NCBI RefSeq assembly: GCF_051521495.1
Contig: NZ_CP150355.1
Coordinates: forward strand, 9,796,001-9,860,000
Length of the DNA stretch: 64,000 bases
Reading direction: 5' to 3'
Source: Sorangium sp051521495
GTDB lineage: Bacteria; Myxococcota_A; Polyangia; Polyangiales; Polyangiaceae
Below, piece by piece: positions 14,861 to 23,608 of the stretch; the stretch's first letter is position 1; each line of letters starts with the position of its first letter. The notes under the pieces were generated by a model. It worked only from the letters and a program-made list of their open reading frames with translations, had not been told where the DNA came from and did not search any database. A program made the position numbers and the translations under genes.

Positions 14861-17800
14861 ATGCGAGCTGGGTCGGGTCTTCGCGTGCTGGTCATGGCCG
14901 TCCTGGTGCTGGCCGTGGTGGGGTGGATGGGCGCGTTCGGGTGCGCGGCGGGGCACGACGGCGCGGCCGCGGCCGCGCTCGTGCAGCGCCGGTTCCCGGG
15001 GCAGGCCGCCGAGGTGCTGGGCAGCGATGCGCTCGACGCACCGTCGGTGATGGACGGAGGCTTTGCGCTGGGCGCAGCTGGTCTGGCCGGGCGCGGGCGA
15101 CGGCTCCAGGCCGAGCTGCCGCGCGACGGCGGCGGCTGGATGCGGCTCTCGGGCGCTGGCGGCTTCGAGGTGCGGGTGCGGGAGGCAGGCGCGTCCGGCC
15201 AGGGGGCGGTGGTCGATGGCGCGGTGATCTACGGCCGCGCGGGCGGCGCGTCGTTCTGGCGGGCGGCGGCCGGGGGCATCGAGGAATGGCTCACCGTGGC
15301 GCCGGGCGCCGCGCCGGCGGGTGAACCCGCGGCCGTCTGGGAGGTGGACGGCGCGACGCTGCGGCAGCGCGGCGAGGCCGTCGAGGTGGTGGACGCGGCG
15401 GGGACGCCGCGGCTGCGCGTCACCGCGCCGCGGGCGTTCGCGGAAGGCGGACGGCCGATCGCGGCGCGCCTCGAGGCGCGCGGGGCGGAGATCGCGCTGC
15501 TTGTCGAGGCGTCGGGGGAGCTCGTGCTCGTGGATCCGCTGTGGCGCCCCGTCGGCGCGATGGCCACGAGGCGGGACGTCGGGCATACGGCCACGCTGCT
15601 GGGCGGCGACGACGGGCGGGTCCTTGTCGCCGGCGGCTGGGGTGGCCAGACCAATCTCGCGAGCGCGGACCTGTACGACCCGGCGGACGACAGCTGGGCG
15701 CCAGCTCAGCCGATGAGCGCGCCGCGCCAAGATCACGCCGCCGTGCTGCTCGACAGCGGGCAAGTCCTCGTCGTCGGCGGCTCCGACGGCTCGGGCACGA
15801 CGGTGGCGAGCGCGGAGCTGTACGACCCGGCGGAGGACCGCTGGACGCCGGCGCGGTCGATGAACGCCGCGCGCCAGGGCCCCACGGCGACGCGGCTGGA
15901 CAGCGGGCGGGTCCTCGTCACGGGCGGCTGGAGCGACGGCAAGTTCCTCGCGAGCGCGGAGCTGTTCGACCCGCGGGAGGGCGTCTGGACCGCGGCGGCG
16001 CCGATGAGCACCGCGCGTTATGGGCACACCGCGACGCTGCTGGCCGACGGGCGGGTCCTGGTCGCCGGCGGCATCGGGGCGGAGGGCGAGGTCCCGACCG
16101 TGCAGGTGTACGATCCGGCGACGAACACCTGGACCGCGGCGCGATCGATGAGCACCGCGCGCCGAGGGCACACGGCGACGCTGCTCGACGGCGGGCAGGT
16201 GCTCGTCACGGGCGGCTTGACGAGCGACGGCACGTATCTCGCGAGCGCGGAGCTGTTCGACCCGGTGAACGGCAGCTGGGCGCCGGCGGCGCCGATGAGC
16301 CTCGGGCGCTTTGACCACACGGCGACGCTGCTCGACGGCGGGCGGGTCCTGGTCACAGGCGGCCTCCACGCGGACCTCCACCTGGCGGACGCGGAGATCT
16401 ACGACCCGACGGCGCGCTCCTGGTCGAACGCGCCGGCGATGGCCGTCGGCCGAAGCGCTCATACGGCGACGCTGCTCCCGCGCGGCGGCGTCCTCGTGAC
16501 GGGCGGCAATGACGGTATCGAAGCGAACGCCGAGGTCTACGACCCGCCGGGCACGAGCCCGTGGTCGGAGACCGCGCCGATGCGCGACGCGCGCTACGCG
16601 CACACGGCCACGCTGCTGGACGACGGGCGGGTCCTGGTCGCGGGCGGCTATGGGGCCGACGCCATCGACCTCAGGACCGCGGAGATCTACGACCCGAAGG
16701 AAGGCGCCTGGACCGCAGCGAAGGAGATGCGCGATGCGCGCTACGCGCATACGGCGACGCTGCTGGACGACGGGCGGGTCCTGGTCGCTGGCGGCTACGC
16801 GAGCAACGCGGAGGGCGCGCTCGCGACCGCGGAGCTCTTCGACCCCGCGACGAGCAGCTGGACGGCTGCAGCGCCGATGATCGCCGCGCGCCAGGGGCAC
16901 ACGGCGGCGCTGCTGGACGACGGGCGGGTCCTCGTCACAGGCGGCGTCGGGGCCAATTACGTCAACCTCTCGAGCGCGGAGATCTACGATCCGAAGGAAC
17001 GCACCTGGACCGAAGCGGCGGCGATGATCGCCGCGCGCAATGCGCATAGGGCGACGCTGCTGGGCGACGGGCGGGTCCTCGTCACAGGCGGCTACGGGCC
17101 CCGCGGTGAGGCCCCGAACGCGGAGCTCTGGAGCCCCGACACGCGCAGCTGGACACCGGCAGCACCGATGAGCGCCGGGCGCCGGGCGCACACGGCGACG
17201 CTGCTGGACGATGGGCGGGTCCTGGTCACAGGGGGCTCCCCGGATGCGGAGGCGATCAGCGGGCTCGCGAGCGCGGAGCTGTACGACCCGGCGACCGATC
17301 GCTGGACGACGCGAGCTCCCATGAGCGCCGGGCGCAAGAACCACACGGCGACGCGGCTCCTGGACGGGCGGGTCCTTGTCGCGGGCAATGCCTCCGTCAA
17401 TGGCCATGGCAGCGCGAGCGCGGAGGTGTACGACCTGGCCACGGACAGCTGGTCTCCGGCAGGGACGATGTACTCCGAGCGATCTCAACACGCAGCGACC
17501 CTGCTGCGCCGTGGCAAGGTCCTGGTCACCGGCGGCGTGGGCCCCGGCATCTATATCGCGAGTGGCGAGCTCTACACCGCGGCCTTCCCCGGCGCTCCTT
17601 GCGACACCGATGCGGACTGCCCCGACGCCTCCTGCGTCGACGGCGTCTGCTGCGACGTCCCTTGCGCGGGCGCGTGCATGGCGTGCTCCGCCGCGAAGAA
17701 GGGCGCCGGCCCCGACGGCGCATGCGGGCCCATCCAGGCCGGCGCCGATCCGGACGACGACTGCGCCGCGGAGCCTGCCTCCTCCTGCGGCACCACCGGC

Positions 17801-18904
17801 TTCTGCGACGGCCGCGGCGGCTGCCAGCTGCAGGCGCGGGGCACCCCCTGCGGCGCGGCCTCTTGCAAGGACGCCTCCGAGCTCGTCGAGGCGCCCCTCT
17901 GCGACGGGCTCGGGGCCTGCGCCGAGGGCGACACGCGATCTTGCGCCGATTACCGCTGCGTCGCGGGCGCCTGTCTCACGGGCTGCACCTTTGACACCCA
18001 GTGCGCCGACTCGGCCTACTGCGCGGCGACCGGCGGCGACTGCCTTCCGAAGAAGCCCGTCGGCGCCCCCTGCTCGCTCCCGAAGGAGTGCCTCAGCGGG
18101 CAGTGCAGGGCCGGAGCCTGCGCGCTCGACAGCGACGAGGACGGCATCGCCGACAGCGAGGACAACTGTCCTGCGGTCCCGAACACGCTCCAGGCCAACA
18201 CCGATCGTGGCCTGTCGGCGGGCGACCTCCTCGGCGACGCGTGCGATGACGACGACGACGCCGACGGCGTCCTCGACACGGCGGACAACTGCCCCCTCAT
18301 CGCGAACCCCGACCAGGCTGACGTCAACGGCGACGGGACCGGCGACGCCTGCGATTGCGACAACCCGCGCAAGCCCGACGGCAGCCCCTGCGACGACGGC
18401 AACGCCTGCACGCAGACCGATACCTGCCGGAACGGCGCCTGTGTTGGCGGCGATCCCTTCGTCTGCCCGCAACCCGACACCTCCACCTGCAGGCGCGCCG
18501 TCTGCGCGCCGGCCACCGGCGCCTGCGAGAGGCGCTACAAGCTCGACGGCGCGCCCTGTCCAGGCGGCGAGTGCATCGCCGGGGGTTGCTTGCTCGCCGA
18601 GGCTACCAACGGCTCCGGAGGCGGCGCCGGCGGCGAGGGGCACGGCGGCAGTGGCCAGGGCGGCGGGGACGACGGCGGCGGCGGCGCCGCGACCGGCACC
18701 GGCGGCTCGAGCGGCGACGGCGGCGACTCCGGTGGCGCGCCTCCGACGCCTGCTCCGGATCGGAGCGCCCCGCCGCGCGCGCACGGAAACGGCTGCGCCC
18801 TGGCGCACGGCGCCGGCCCTGACCCGGGCGGCTCGTCCGCGCCCTGGCTCCTCCTCGCCGCGCTGCTCGCCGCGCGGTCCAGGGGGTTCCGCAAGACCGC
18901 CTGA
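14861..18904 (+). CDS. Kelch-repeat surface lipoprotein with MYXO-CTERM-like tail
   Basis: A 1347-residue envelope protein. The N-terminal hydrophobic segment ends in a possible lipobox (GAFGC). Residues ~240-900 hold 14 Kelch-like motifs of ~47 residues, each with the core HTATLLDDGRVLV(T/A)GG..SAELYDP....W, enough for two beta-propellers. A Cys-rich segment follows (CDTDADCPDASCVDGVC), then thrombospondin type 3 calcium-binding repeats (DSDEDGIADSEDNC, DDDDDADGVLDTADNC). Next come a Gly/Ser linker and a terminal Cys, a hydrophobic stretch (PWLLLAALLAARS) and an Arg-rich end, resembling the MYXO-CTERM sorting signal. It is probably displayed on the cell surface and involved in adhesion or matrix. 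I chose ATG 14861 because it begins the signal sequence; an upstream TTG would add 12 residues. Confidence 0.85.
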   Translation: MRAGSGLRVLVMAVLVLAVVGWMGAFGCAAGHDGAAAAALVQRRFPGQAAEVLGSDALDAPSVMDGGFALGAAGLAGRGRRLQAELPRDGGGWMRLSGAGGFEVRVREAGASGQGAVVDGAVIYGRAGGASFWRAAAGGIEEWLTVAPGAAPAGEPAAVWEVDGATLRQRGEAVEVVDAAGTPRLRVTAPRAFAEGGRPIAARLEARGAEIALLVEASGELVLVDPLWRPVGAMATRRDVGHTATLLGGDDGRVLVAGGWGGQTNLASADLYDPADDSWAPAQPMSAPRQDHAAVLLDSGQVLVVGGSDGSGTTVASAELYDPAEDRWTPARSMNAARQGPTATRLDSGRVLVTGGWSDGKFLASAELFDPREGVWTAAAPMSTARYGHTATLLADGRVLVAGGIGAEGEVPTVQVYDPATNTWTAARSMSTARRGHTATLLDGGQVLVTGGLTSDGTYLASAELFDPVNGSWAPAAPMSLGRFDHTATLLDGGRVLVTGGLHADLHLADAEIYDPTARSWSNAPAMAVGRSAHTATLLPRGGVLVTGGNDGIEANAEVYDPPGTSPWSETAPMRDARYAHTATLLDDGRVLVAGGYGADAIDLRTAEIYDPKEGAWTAAKEMRDARYAHTATLLDDGRVLVAGGYASNAEGALATAELFDPATSSWTAAAPMIAARQGHTAALLDDGRVLVTGGVGANYVNLSSAEIYDPKERTWTEAAAMIAARNAHRATLLGDGRVLVTGGYGPRGEAPNAELWSPDTRSWTPAAPMSAGRRAHTATLLDDGRVLVTGGSPDAEAISGLASAELYDPATDRWTTRAPMSAGRKNHTATRLLDGRVLVAGNASVNGHGSASAEVYDLATDSWSPAGTMYSERSQHAATLLRRGKVLVTGGVGPGIYIASGELYTAAFPGAPCDTDADCPDASCVDGVCCDVPCAGACMACSAAKKGAGPDGACGPIQAGADPDDDCAAEPASSCGTTGFCDGRGGCQLQARGTPCGAASCKDASELVEAPLCDGLGACAEGDTRSCADYRCVAGACLTGCTFDTQCADSAYCAATGGDCLPKKPVGAPCSLPKECLSGQCRAGACALDSDEDGIADSEDNCPAVPNTLQANTDRGLSAGDLLGDACDDDDDADGVLDTADNCPLIANPDQADVNGDGTGDACDCDNPRKPDGSPCDDGNACTQTDTCRNGACVGGDPFVCPQPDTSTCRRAVCAPATGACERRYKLDGAPCPGGECIAGGCLLAEATNGSGGGAGGEGHGGSGQGGGDDGGGGAATGTGGSSGDGGDSGGAPPTPAPDRSAPPRAHGNGCALAHGAGPDPGGSSAPWLLLAALLAARSRGFRKTA

Positions 18905-19174
18905 TTCACGACCAGGCAGACTGACTCGCCGCCGCTCGCCGGGTTCTCCCTGGTTGTGCGCCTCCAGTAGGCTGCACCGCTGGTGCCGGAGAGCAGGCGA
19001 TGAAAGAAAAATTAACCATCTCAACAGCTGCAGCTGCACGAACCACGGACAGCGCGCTCCTCTTCCGCTGTGGCCCGCCTGGGCCCAGCCGGCCGCCTTC
19101 ATGAGCCGACGGGCGGTTCCCGCTTCCGCGCCTTAAGGCGTGCAGCCGCGCGCCTGAGCGCGTACCCTCGGCGC

Positions 19175-19825
19175 ATGGCACGTCCGCCCCTCGTCCCGTT
19201 CACCTTGGTGTCGATGGCTGCGCTCGCGGCCTGTAACCGCTCCGAGTCCACCAACGCGGCTCCGTCCGCCAGCGCGACCGCCGCCACCGCGCCAGCCGCG
19301 CCTGCCCCGGGCGGCGCCGCCGCCGTGGCGCCGGCAGGGAGCTGCCCAGCGGGCAAGTGGGAATACGACTACGCCGATCAGTTCCTCGAGACGCTGGCGC
19401 GCAACTCCTCGGGTGCGCGCGTCGTCAGCGAGCGCGGGAAGTACATCTGCACGTTCAACGGCAACGAGCGTGGCAGCTACGTGTGCGAGACGAGCGAGGG
19501 CGGCGTCGAGAACGTGTTCGAGGCGCCCACGGCCGGGATGGCGCTGAAGATCACCATCAAGATGAACGGCCGCTCGAGCGCGGACTACGAGCCCGCGGGC
19601 CCTGGCCGCTGGAAGACGACGCGCGCCGACATGAGCGGCCTTCGCGTCGAGACCAAGGCCACGCTCGCCGGCCGCGATATGCCCGTGCCCGCGACCAACG
19701 CCTTTTCTGGCATGGACCGCCCTGGAACCATCTTCGAGGTTCGCTGCGAAGGCGATGTGCTCAAGCTCAAGCCCATCGTCGAGGGCATGACGACCGACTT
19801 CATCACGATGAAGCGCGTGCCTTGA
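19175..19825 (+). CDS. Hypothetical lipoprotein
   Basis: A 216-residue protein with a signal peptide ending AALAAC (lipobox), an Ala/Pro-rich linker of ~40 residues, and a ~150-residue soluble domain. The domain has paired cysteines (SCPAGKWEYDY, KYICTF, GSYVCE, FEVRCEGD) and looks beta-rich. I do not recognise the domain. ATG 19175 starts the signal peptide exactly; the longer frame upstream adds a basic region with no purpose. Its 3' end converges on ddl, with a palindromic repeat between the two genes. Confidence 0.7.
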   Translation: MARPPLVPFTLVSMAALAACNRSESTNAAPSASATAATAPAAPAPGGAAAVAPAGSCPAGKWEYDYADQFLETLARNSSGARVVSERGKYICTFNGNERGSYVCETSEGGVENVFEAPTAGMALKITIKMNGRSSADYEPAGPGRWKTTRADMSGLRVETKATLAGRDMPVPATNAFSGMDRPGTIFEVRCEGDVLKLKPIVEGMTTDFITMKRVP

Positions 19826-19882
19826 GGGCTAGATCGTCCGGGTTGCGCTTGGATTCCTGGCCGCGCGCAAACAGCGAGGAGT

Positions 19883-19953
19883 TGAACCGCCAAAGCGCCA
19901 AGGACGCCAAGATTTTATGATCTTCTTGGCGCTCTTGGCGTCTTAGCGGTTCA
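19883..19953. repeat. Palindromic intergenic element, GCCAAGG-type arms
   Basis: A ~71-bp inverted repeat: TGAACCGC at the left pairs with GCGGTTCA at the right. The arms between are built from tandem CGCCAAG-like units (left) and their complement CTTGGCG (right), around an AT-rich TTTTATGAT loop. It lies between two convergent genes and could form one long hairpin. A related element is at 41378-41472. Similar arm-repeat palindromes occur as dispersed families in many bacterial genomes; its role here is unknown. Confidence 0.7.
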
Positions 19954-19988
19954 TGTCTGCGGGCCCCGGAGCGGCGCCCGCCCTCGGC

Positions 19989-21026
19989 TCAGATCGCCGA
20001 CTTCACGAGGCGCAGCCGCTTCTCGGCCTGTCCGCGCTCGCTGAGCCGCAGCTCGGAGGCGGCCGGCGCGCGGCGCCGCACCGGCTGGTGCAGCCGGGCG
20101 CTCGCCAGCATGGCCTCGCAGAGATCGCCGAACCCGTAGCCTGCGGCCTCCGCGATCTTCGGCAGGAGGCTTGTCTGGGTCATGCCCGGCAGGGTGTTCA
20201 CCTCGAGCACGTACTCGTTCTCTCCGCCGGTCACGAGCAGATCCACGCGCACCGCGCCCGTGCACCCGAGCGCCTGGGCCGCCCGCTCCGCCAGGTTCAG
20301 GACGCCGCGGTAGCGGGTCGGCGGGAGGCGCGCCGGCATGTGGTACTCGGTCATGCCCGGCGTGTACTTCGCCTCGTAGTCGTAGAGCCCGTTCTTCGGG
20401 ACGATCTCGATCGCACCAAGGACCTTCCCATCCAGGATCCCCACGTTGACCTCGGTCCCCGCCACGAACCGCTCCACGATGGCGGCGTCGTCGAACTCGA
20501 ACGCCAGCGCGAGCGCCGACCTCAGCTCCTCGAGCGACCCGACCTTGGTCACGCCGAGGCTCGACCCCTCGCCGCGCGGCTTGACGATCACAGGGAACCC
20601 GAACGAGCCATGGACCGCATCGAGCTCGTCGAGGTCCTGATTCGCACCCACAGTGTAGTACGGAGGTGTCGGCACGTTGTGCAGCCGGAACATCTCCTTG
20701 GCCTTCAGCTTGTCCATCGCGAGGGCGCTCGCGAGCACGCTCGACCCGGTGTACGGGATCTGGGCCAGCTCCAGGACGCCTTGCACACACCCGTCCTCAC
20801 CGAGACGTCCGTGCAGTGCCAGGAACGCGGCGTCGAGCCGCGCGCGCAGCAGCGTCGCGCAGAGCTCCGCGCCGAACCTGTCCCCGAGCGTGATCCGCAC
20901 GACATCGTACCCGCGCGCCTCGAGCGCCTCGGCGACGGCCGCGCCCGAGCGTAGGGACACGTCGCGCTCACCCGACGAGCCGCCCATCACGACGCCCACC
21001 CGCTTCCGGACTTGCCGCTCCACCAT
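19989..21026 (-). CDS. ddl: D-alanine--D-alanine ligase
   Basis: A 345-residue ATP-grasp ligase that makes the D-Ala-D-Ala dipeptide for peptidoglycan in the cytoplasm. Visible family features: VGVVMGGSSGERDVSLRSG at the N-terminus, LALHGRLGEDG, the ATP-grasp lysine in FPVIVKPRGEGSSLGV, VGILDGKVLGAIEIVP, and the metal/omega-loop signatures AVRVDLLV and EVNTLPGMT. The start at 21026 is decided by GGAGG 7 nt upstream. An open frame extends 83 codons further but has no recognisable content. No mur or fts genes are adjacent, so it is not in a dcw cluster here. A C-terminal ~30-residue basic tail (RRRAPAASELRLSERG) is longer than usual. Confidence 0.93.
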   Translation of the reverse strand: MVERQVRKRVGVVMGGSSGERDVSLRSGAAVAEALEARGYDVVRITLGDRFGAELCATLLRARLDAAFLALHGRLGEDGCVQGVLELAQIPYTGSSVLASALAMDKLKAKEMFRLHNVPTPPYYTVGANQDLDELDAVHGSFGFPVIVKPRGEGSSLGVTKVGSLEELRSALALAFEFDDAAIVERFVAGTEVNVGILDGKVLGAIEIVPKNGLYDYEAKYTPGMTEYHMPARLPPTRYRGVLNLAERAAQALGCTGAVRVDLLVTGGENEYVLEVNTLPGMTQTSLLPKIAEAAGYGFGDLCEAMLASARLHQPVRRRAPAASELRLSERGQAEKRLRLVKSAI

Positions 21027-21782
21027 CGAAGAACCTCCGTCGCCTTCCCGTGCGGACACCAACACCACGTCAGCGCCTTCCAGTACAGTCAAGCTGCCGG
21101 AGAGGTGCTGCGCAAAAACCAAGCCAGCTGCTCCCAAGACCCAAAACGGCGGCCTTGCCAGTGGAGGGCGCGATTCCTGAGCTGTGGTTGAGGAAACCTG
21201 CGCCCGCCCGCCGTGTTCACCTGCCCACGACGCGCTGACCGCCAACCCGGTATCAAGGCCCGCGGCGGAGGTCAACTAAACGGAGCGATCGCGCCGTCGG
21301 AGAAGGTGGACGCAGCAGGGGCCATCTCGCGGGCTGTTCGGGAGTCCACGGGCAGGGCGGGGCAGCTCCGCGCGCCCTCCCGCGCGGGGAGGCGCAGGCG
21401 CGTCACGCGCTTCGCGCCTGGCGAATCGACACGAGCGGCCCACCAGATCCTCAGAGGGACGTTCGCGCTCTCGCCTGCTCCCGGCGCCGGCGGCGGCCGA
21501 GCGAGGCACTCGACAGCAGATGAGATGATAATTCTTCGGCCCTCCCCGCAAGTGGTTGCACTCGGGAGAGGCCGCGATCTCGGCGCGGGAGAGCGCTTTT
21601 CTGCTCCGCTGCCTCACACCCTTTGGTAGGCTCTCTCGGCCCGCGCGGAGAACACTTGGCGTCGTGGGCCAGGTCCGATCCTGCGGAGTTCCCCGGCTCG
21701 GTTGCTGAGGACACACTGTGGCGACCTCATCACAAGACCCGTCGAGCGTGAGCGCTCGAGATGCCAGGTAGGGTTGCCCCCC
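21027..21782. other. 756-bp divergent gap without a supported gene
   Basis: The region between ddl and the DNA ligase gene. Open frames exist on both strands, but none has a ribosome site, a family motif or a plausible composition. An AT-rich patch at 21515-21550 could be a promoter for the ligase side. I see no RNA gene or repeat. Confidence 0.5.
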
Positions 21783-23384
21783 GTGCTCGTTTCCGATCTC
21801 GTCGCCACCTCCGAGCGTGTCGCCATGCTCTCTCGCCGTGTCGAGAAGATCGGCGCGCTCACAGGGCTCCTGCGCCGCCTCTCGCCCGAGGAGGTGCCGA
21901 TCGGCGTCGACTGGCTCGTCGGGCGGCTGCGCCAGGGACGCCTCGGCCTTCGGCCTGGGATGGTCACCGAGGCCCGCCGGGCCGGTCCTGCCGCCGTCGA
22001 GCCTGCGCTCACGCTGGGGGAGGCCGACGCGGTCTTCGCCGAGATCGCGCGCGCCTCGGGGCAGGGGGCCGGGGGGGAGCGCCGCGCGGCGCTGGGGGGG
22101 CTGTTCGCGCGCGCGACCGCTCTCGAGCGCGACTTCTTCGCGCGGCTGCTCGCCGGCGAGCAGCCCCAGGGGAGGCTCGATCCGATCATGATCGAGGCCG
22201 CGGCGCGCGCGGTGGGGCTGCCGGCGGCCTCGCTGCGGCGCGCGGTGATGCTCGCCGACGACGCGGCGGAGGTGGCCAAGGCCGCGCTCCTCGAGGGGGC
22301 GTTCGGCCTCCAGCGCTTCTCGCTGCAGCTGCTCCGCCCCGTGCGGCCGATGCTGGCGCAGGCGGCCGACGACGTCGCCACGGCGCTGCGCGAGCTCCGC
22401 GCGATGGCGCTGGAGTGGAAGCTCGACGGCGCGCGCGTGCAGGTGCACAAGGCCGGCGGCGAGGTGCGCGTCTTCAGCCGCGGCCTGGGCCCCGTGACGG
22501 CGGCGGTCCCCGAGATTGTCGAGGTCGTCCGGGCGCTCCCGGTCCGCTCGGTCGTGCTCGACGGCGAGGCGCTCGCCTTTCGCGTGGACGGCGCGCCGCA
22601 CCCGTTCCAGGTCACGATGCGCCGCTTCGGCCACGCCCACGACGCGGCCGCGCTGCGGGCCGAGCTGCCGCTGCGCGCCCTGTTCTTCGACGTGCTGCAC
22701 CTCGACGGCGAGGATCTGCTCGACCGGCCCGGCAGCGAGCGCACGGCGGCGCTCCGGCAGGTGCTGGACAGGTCGCTGCGCGTCCCGCGCATCGAGCTGC
22801 CGACGGCGGCCGAGGCCGAGGCGTTCCTCGCCGACGCGCTCGCCCGCGGCCATGAGGGCGTGATCGCCAAGTCGCTCGCCGCGCCCTACGAGGCGGGGCG
22901 GCGCGGCGGCGCGTGGCTCAAGGTGAAGCGGGCGCGCACCCTCGACCTCGTCGTGCTCGCGGCCGAGTGGGGGAGCGGCCAGCGCCGAGGGCTGCTCAGC
23001 AACCTGCACCTCGGGGCGCGCGATCCCAAGGCCGGCGGCTTCGTCCTGGTCGGCAAGGCGTTCAAGCGCATGACGGACGAGATGCTCTCCTGGCAGACGC
23101 GGCGGCTGCTAGAGCTCGAGATCGGCCGCGACGCAACTACGGTGTACGTGCGGCCCGAGGTCGTCGTCGAGATCGCCTTTGACGACGTGCAGGCGAACCC
23201 GCGGTACCCCGGGGGGGTCGCGCTGCAGTTTGCGCGGGTGAGGAGATACCGGTCTGACAAGGCTGCAGAGGAGATCAGCACGATCGATGAGGTGCGGGCG
23301 ATTCATGCGGATGCGCTCGCGCGCGAGGCGGCCGAGCGGAGTGAGGCGGCGGGTCGAGGAGAGGACGCGGAGGAGGACGGGTGA
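21783..23384 (+). CDS. ATP-dependent DNA ligase (LigB / archaeal type)
   Basis: A ~533-residue DNA ligase that seals nicks using ATP. The N-terminal ~200 residues are the alpha-helical DNA-binding domain. The nucleotidyltransferase core has motif I EWKLDGARVQVH (adenylated lysine in KxDG), motif III/IIIa (ALFFDVLHLDGED), motif IV EGVIAKS and motif V WLKVKRARTLDLVVL. An OB-fold follows, and the last ~25 residues are acidic. Length and motif spacing match the archaeal-type ligases also found in actinobacteria as LigB. This would be a second, repair-type ligase beside the NAD-dependent LigA expected elsewhere. The GTG start at 21783 follows AGGTAGGG; an upstream in-frame start at 21702 is less likely. 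Confidence 0.9.
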   Translation: MLVSDLVATSERVAMLSRRVEKIGALTGLLRRLSPEEVPIGVDWLVGRLRQGRLGLRPGMVTEARRAGPAAVEPALTLGEADAVFAEIARASGQGAGGERRAALGGLFARATALERDFFARLLAGEQPQGRLDPIMIEAAARAVGLPAASLRRAVMLADDAAEVAKAALLEGAFGLQRFSLQLLRPVRPMLAQAADDVATALRELRAMALEWKLDGARVQVHKAGGEVRVFSRGLGPVTAAVPEIVEVVRALPVRSVVLDGEALAFRVDGAPHPFQVTMRRFGHAHDAAALRAELPLRALFFDVLHLDGEDLLDRPGSERTAALRQVLDRSLRVPRIELPTAAEAEAFLADALARGHEGVIAKSLAAPYEAGRRGGAWLKVKRARTLDLVVLAAEWGSGQRRGLLSNLHLGARDPKAGGFVLVGKAFKRMTDEMLSWQTRRLLELEIGRDATTVYVRPEVVVEIAFDDVQANPRYPGGVALQFARVRRYRSDKAAEEISTIDEVRAIHADALAREAAERSEAAGRGEDAEEDG

Positions 23385-23608
23385 TCTCTGGACGTGCCGC
23401 CGGCCTCAGAGCGGCAGGCGCGCGAGGCGGAAGCCGCCCCAGCCCTCCTCTTCTGTGCCTCGGTGAGGCCCAGCAAGGTCGTCAGGTGCCCTTTCGCCTC
23501 GAGATCGAGGGAGACAAGGCTGGAAGGCTCGTTCTGCTTGACGAGCATCCGCTGCGCGACGAACGCCAGGAGGGCGGCGGGGCCGCGCAGGACCCGCGCG
23601 GTCGTGAG

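Noticed and set aside
14741..19102. Minus-strand open frame of 1453 codons opposite the Kelch gene
   Set aside because: Low-complexity Arg/Ala/Val repeats mirror the Kelch repeats. The + strand has signal, Kelch, TSP3 and sorting features.
21027..21275. N-terminal extension of ddl by 83 residues
   Set aside because: GGAGG lies 7 nt before the internal ATG at 21026, and the extension has no similarity to Ddl proteins, which start near VGVVMGG.
21213..21629. + strand 138-codon frame in the ddl-ligase gap
   Set aside because: No ribosome site, no motif, Arg/Gly/Ala-rich shadow-like composition.
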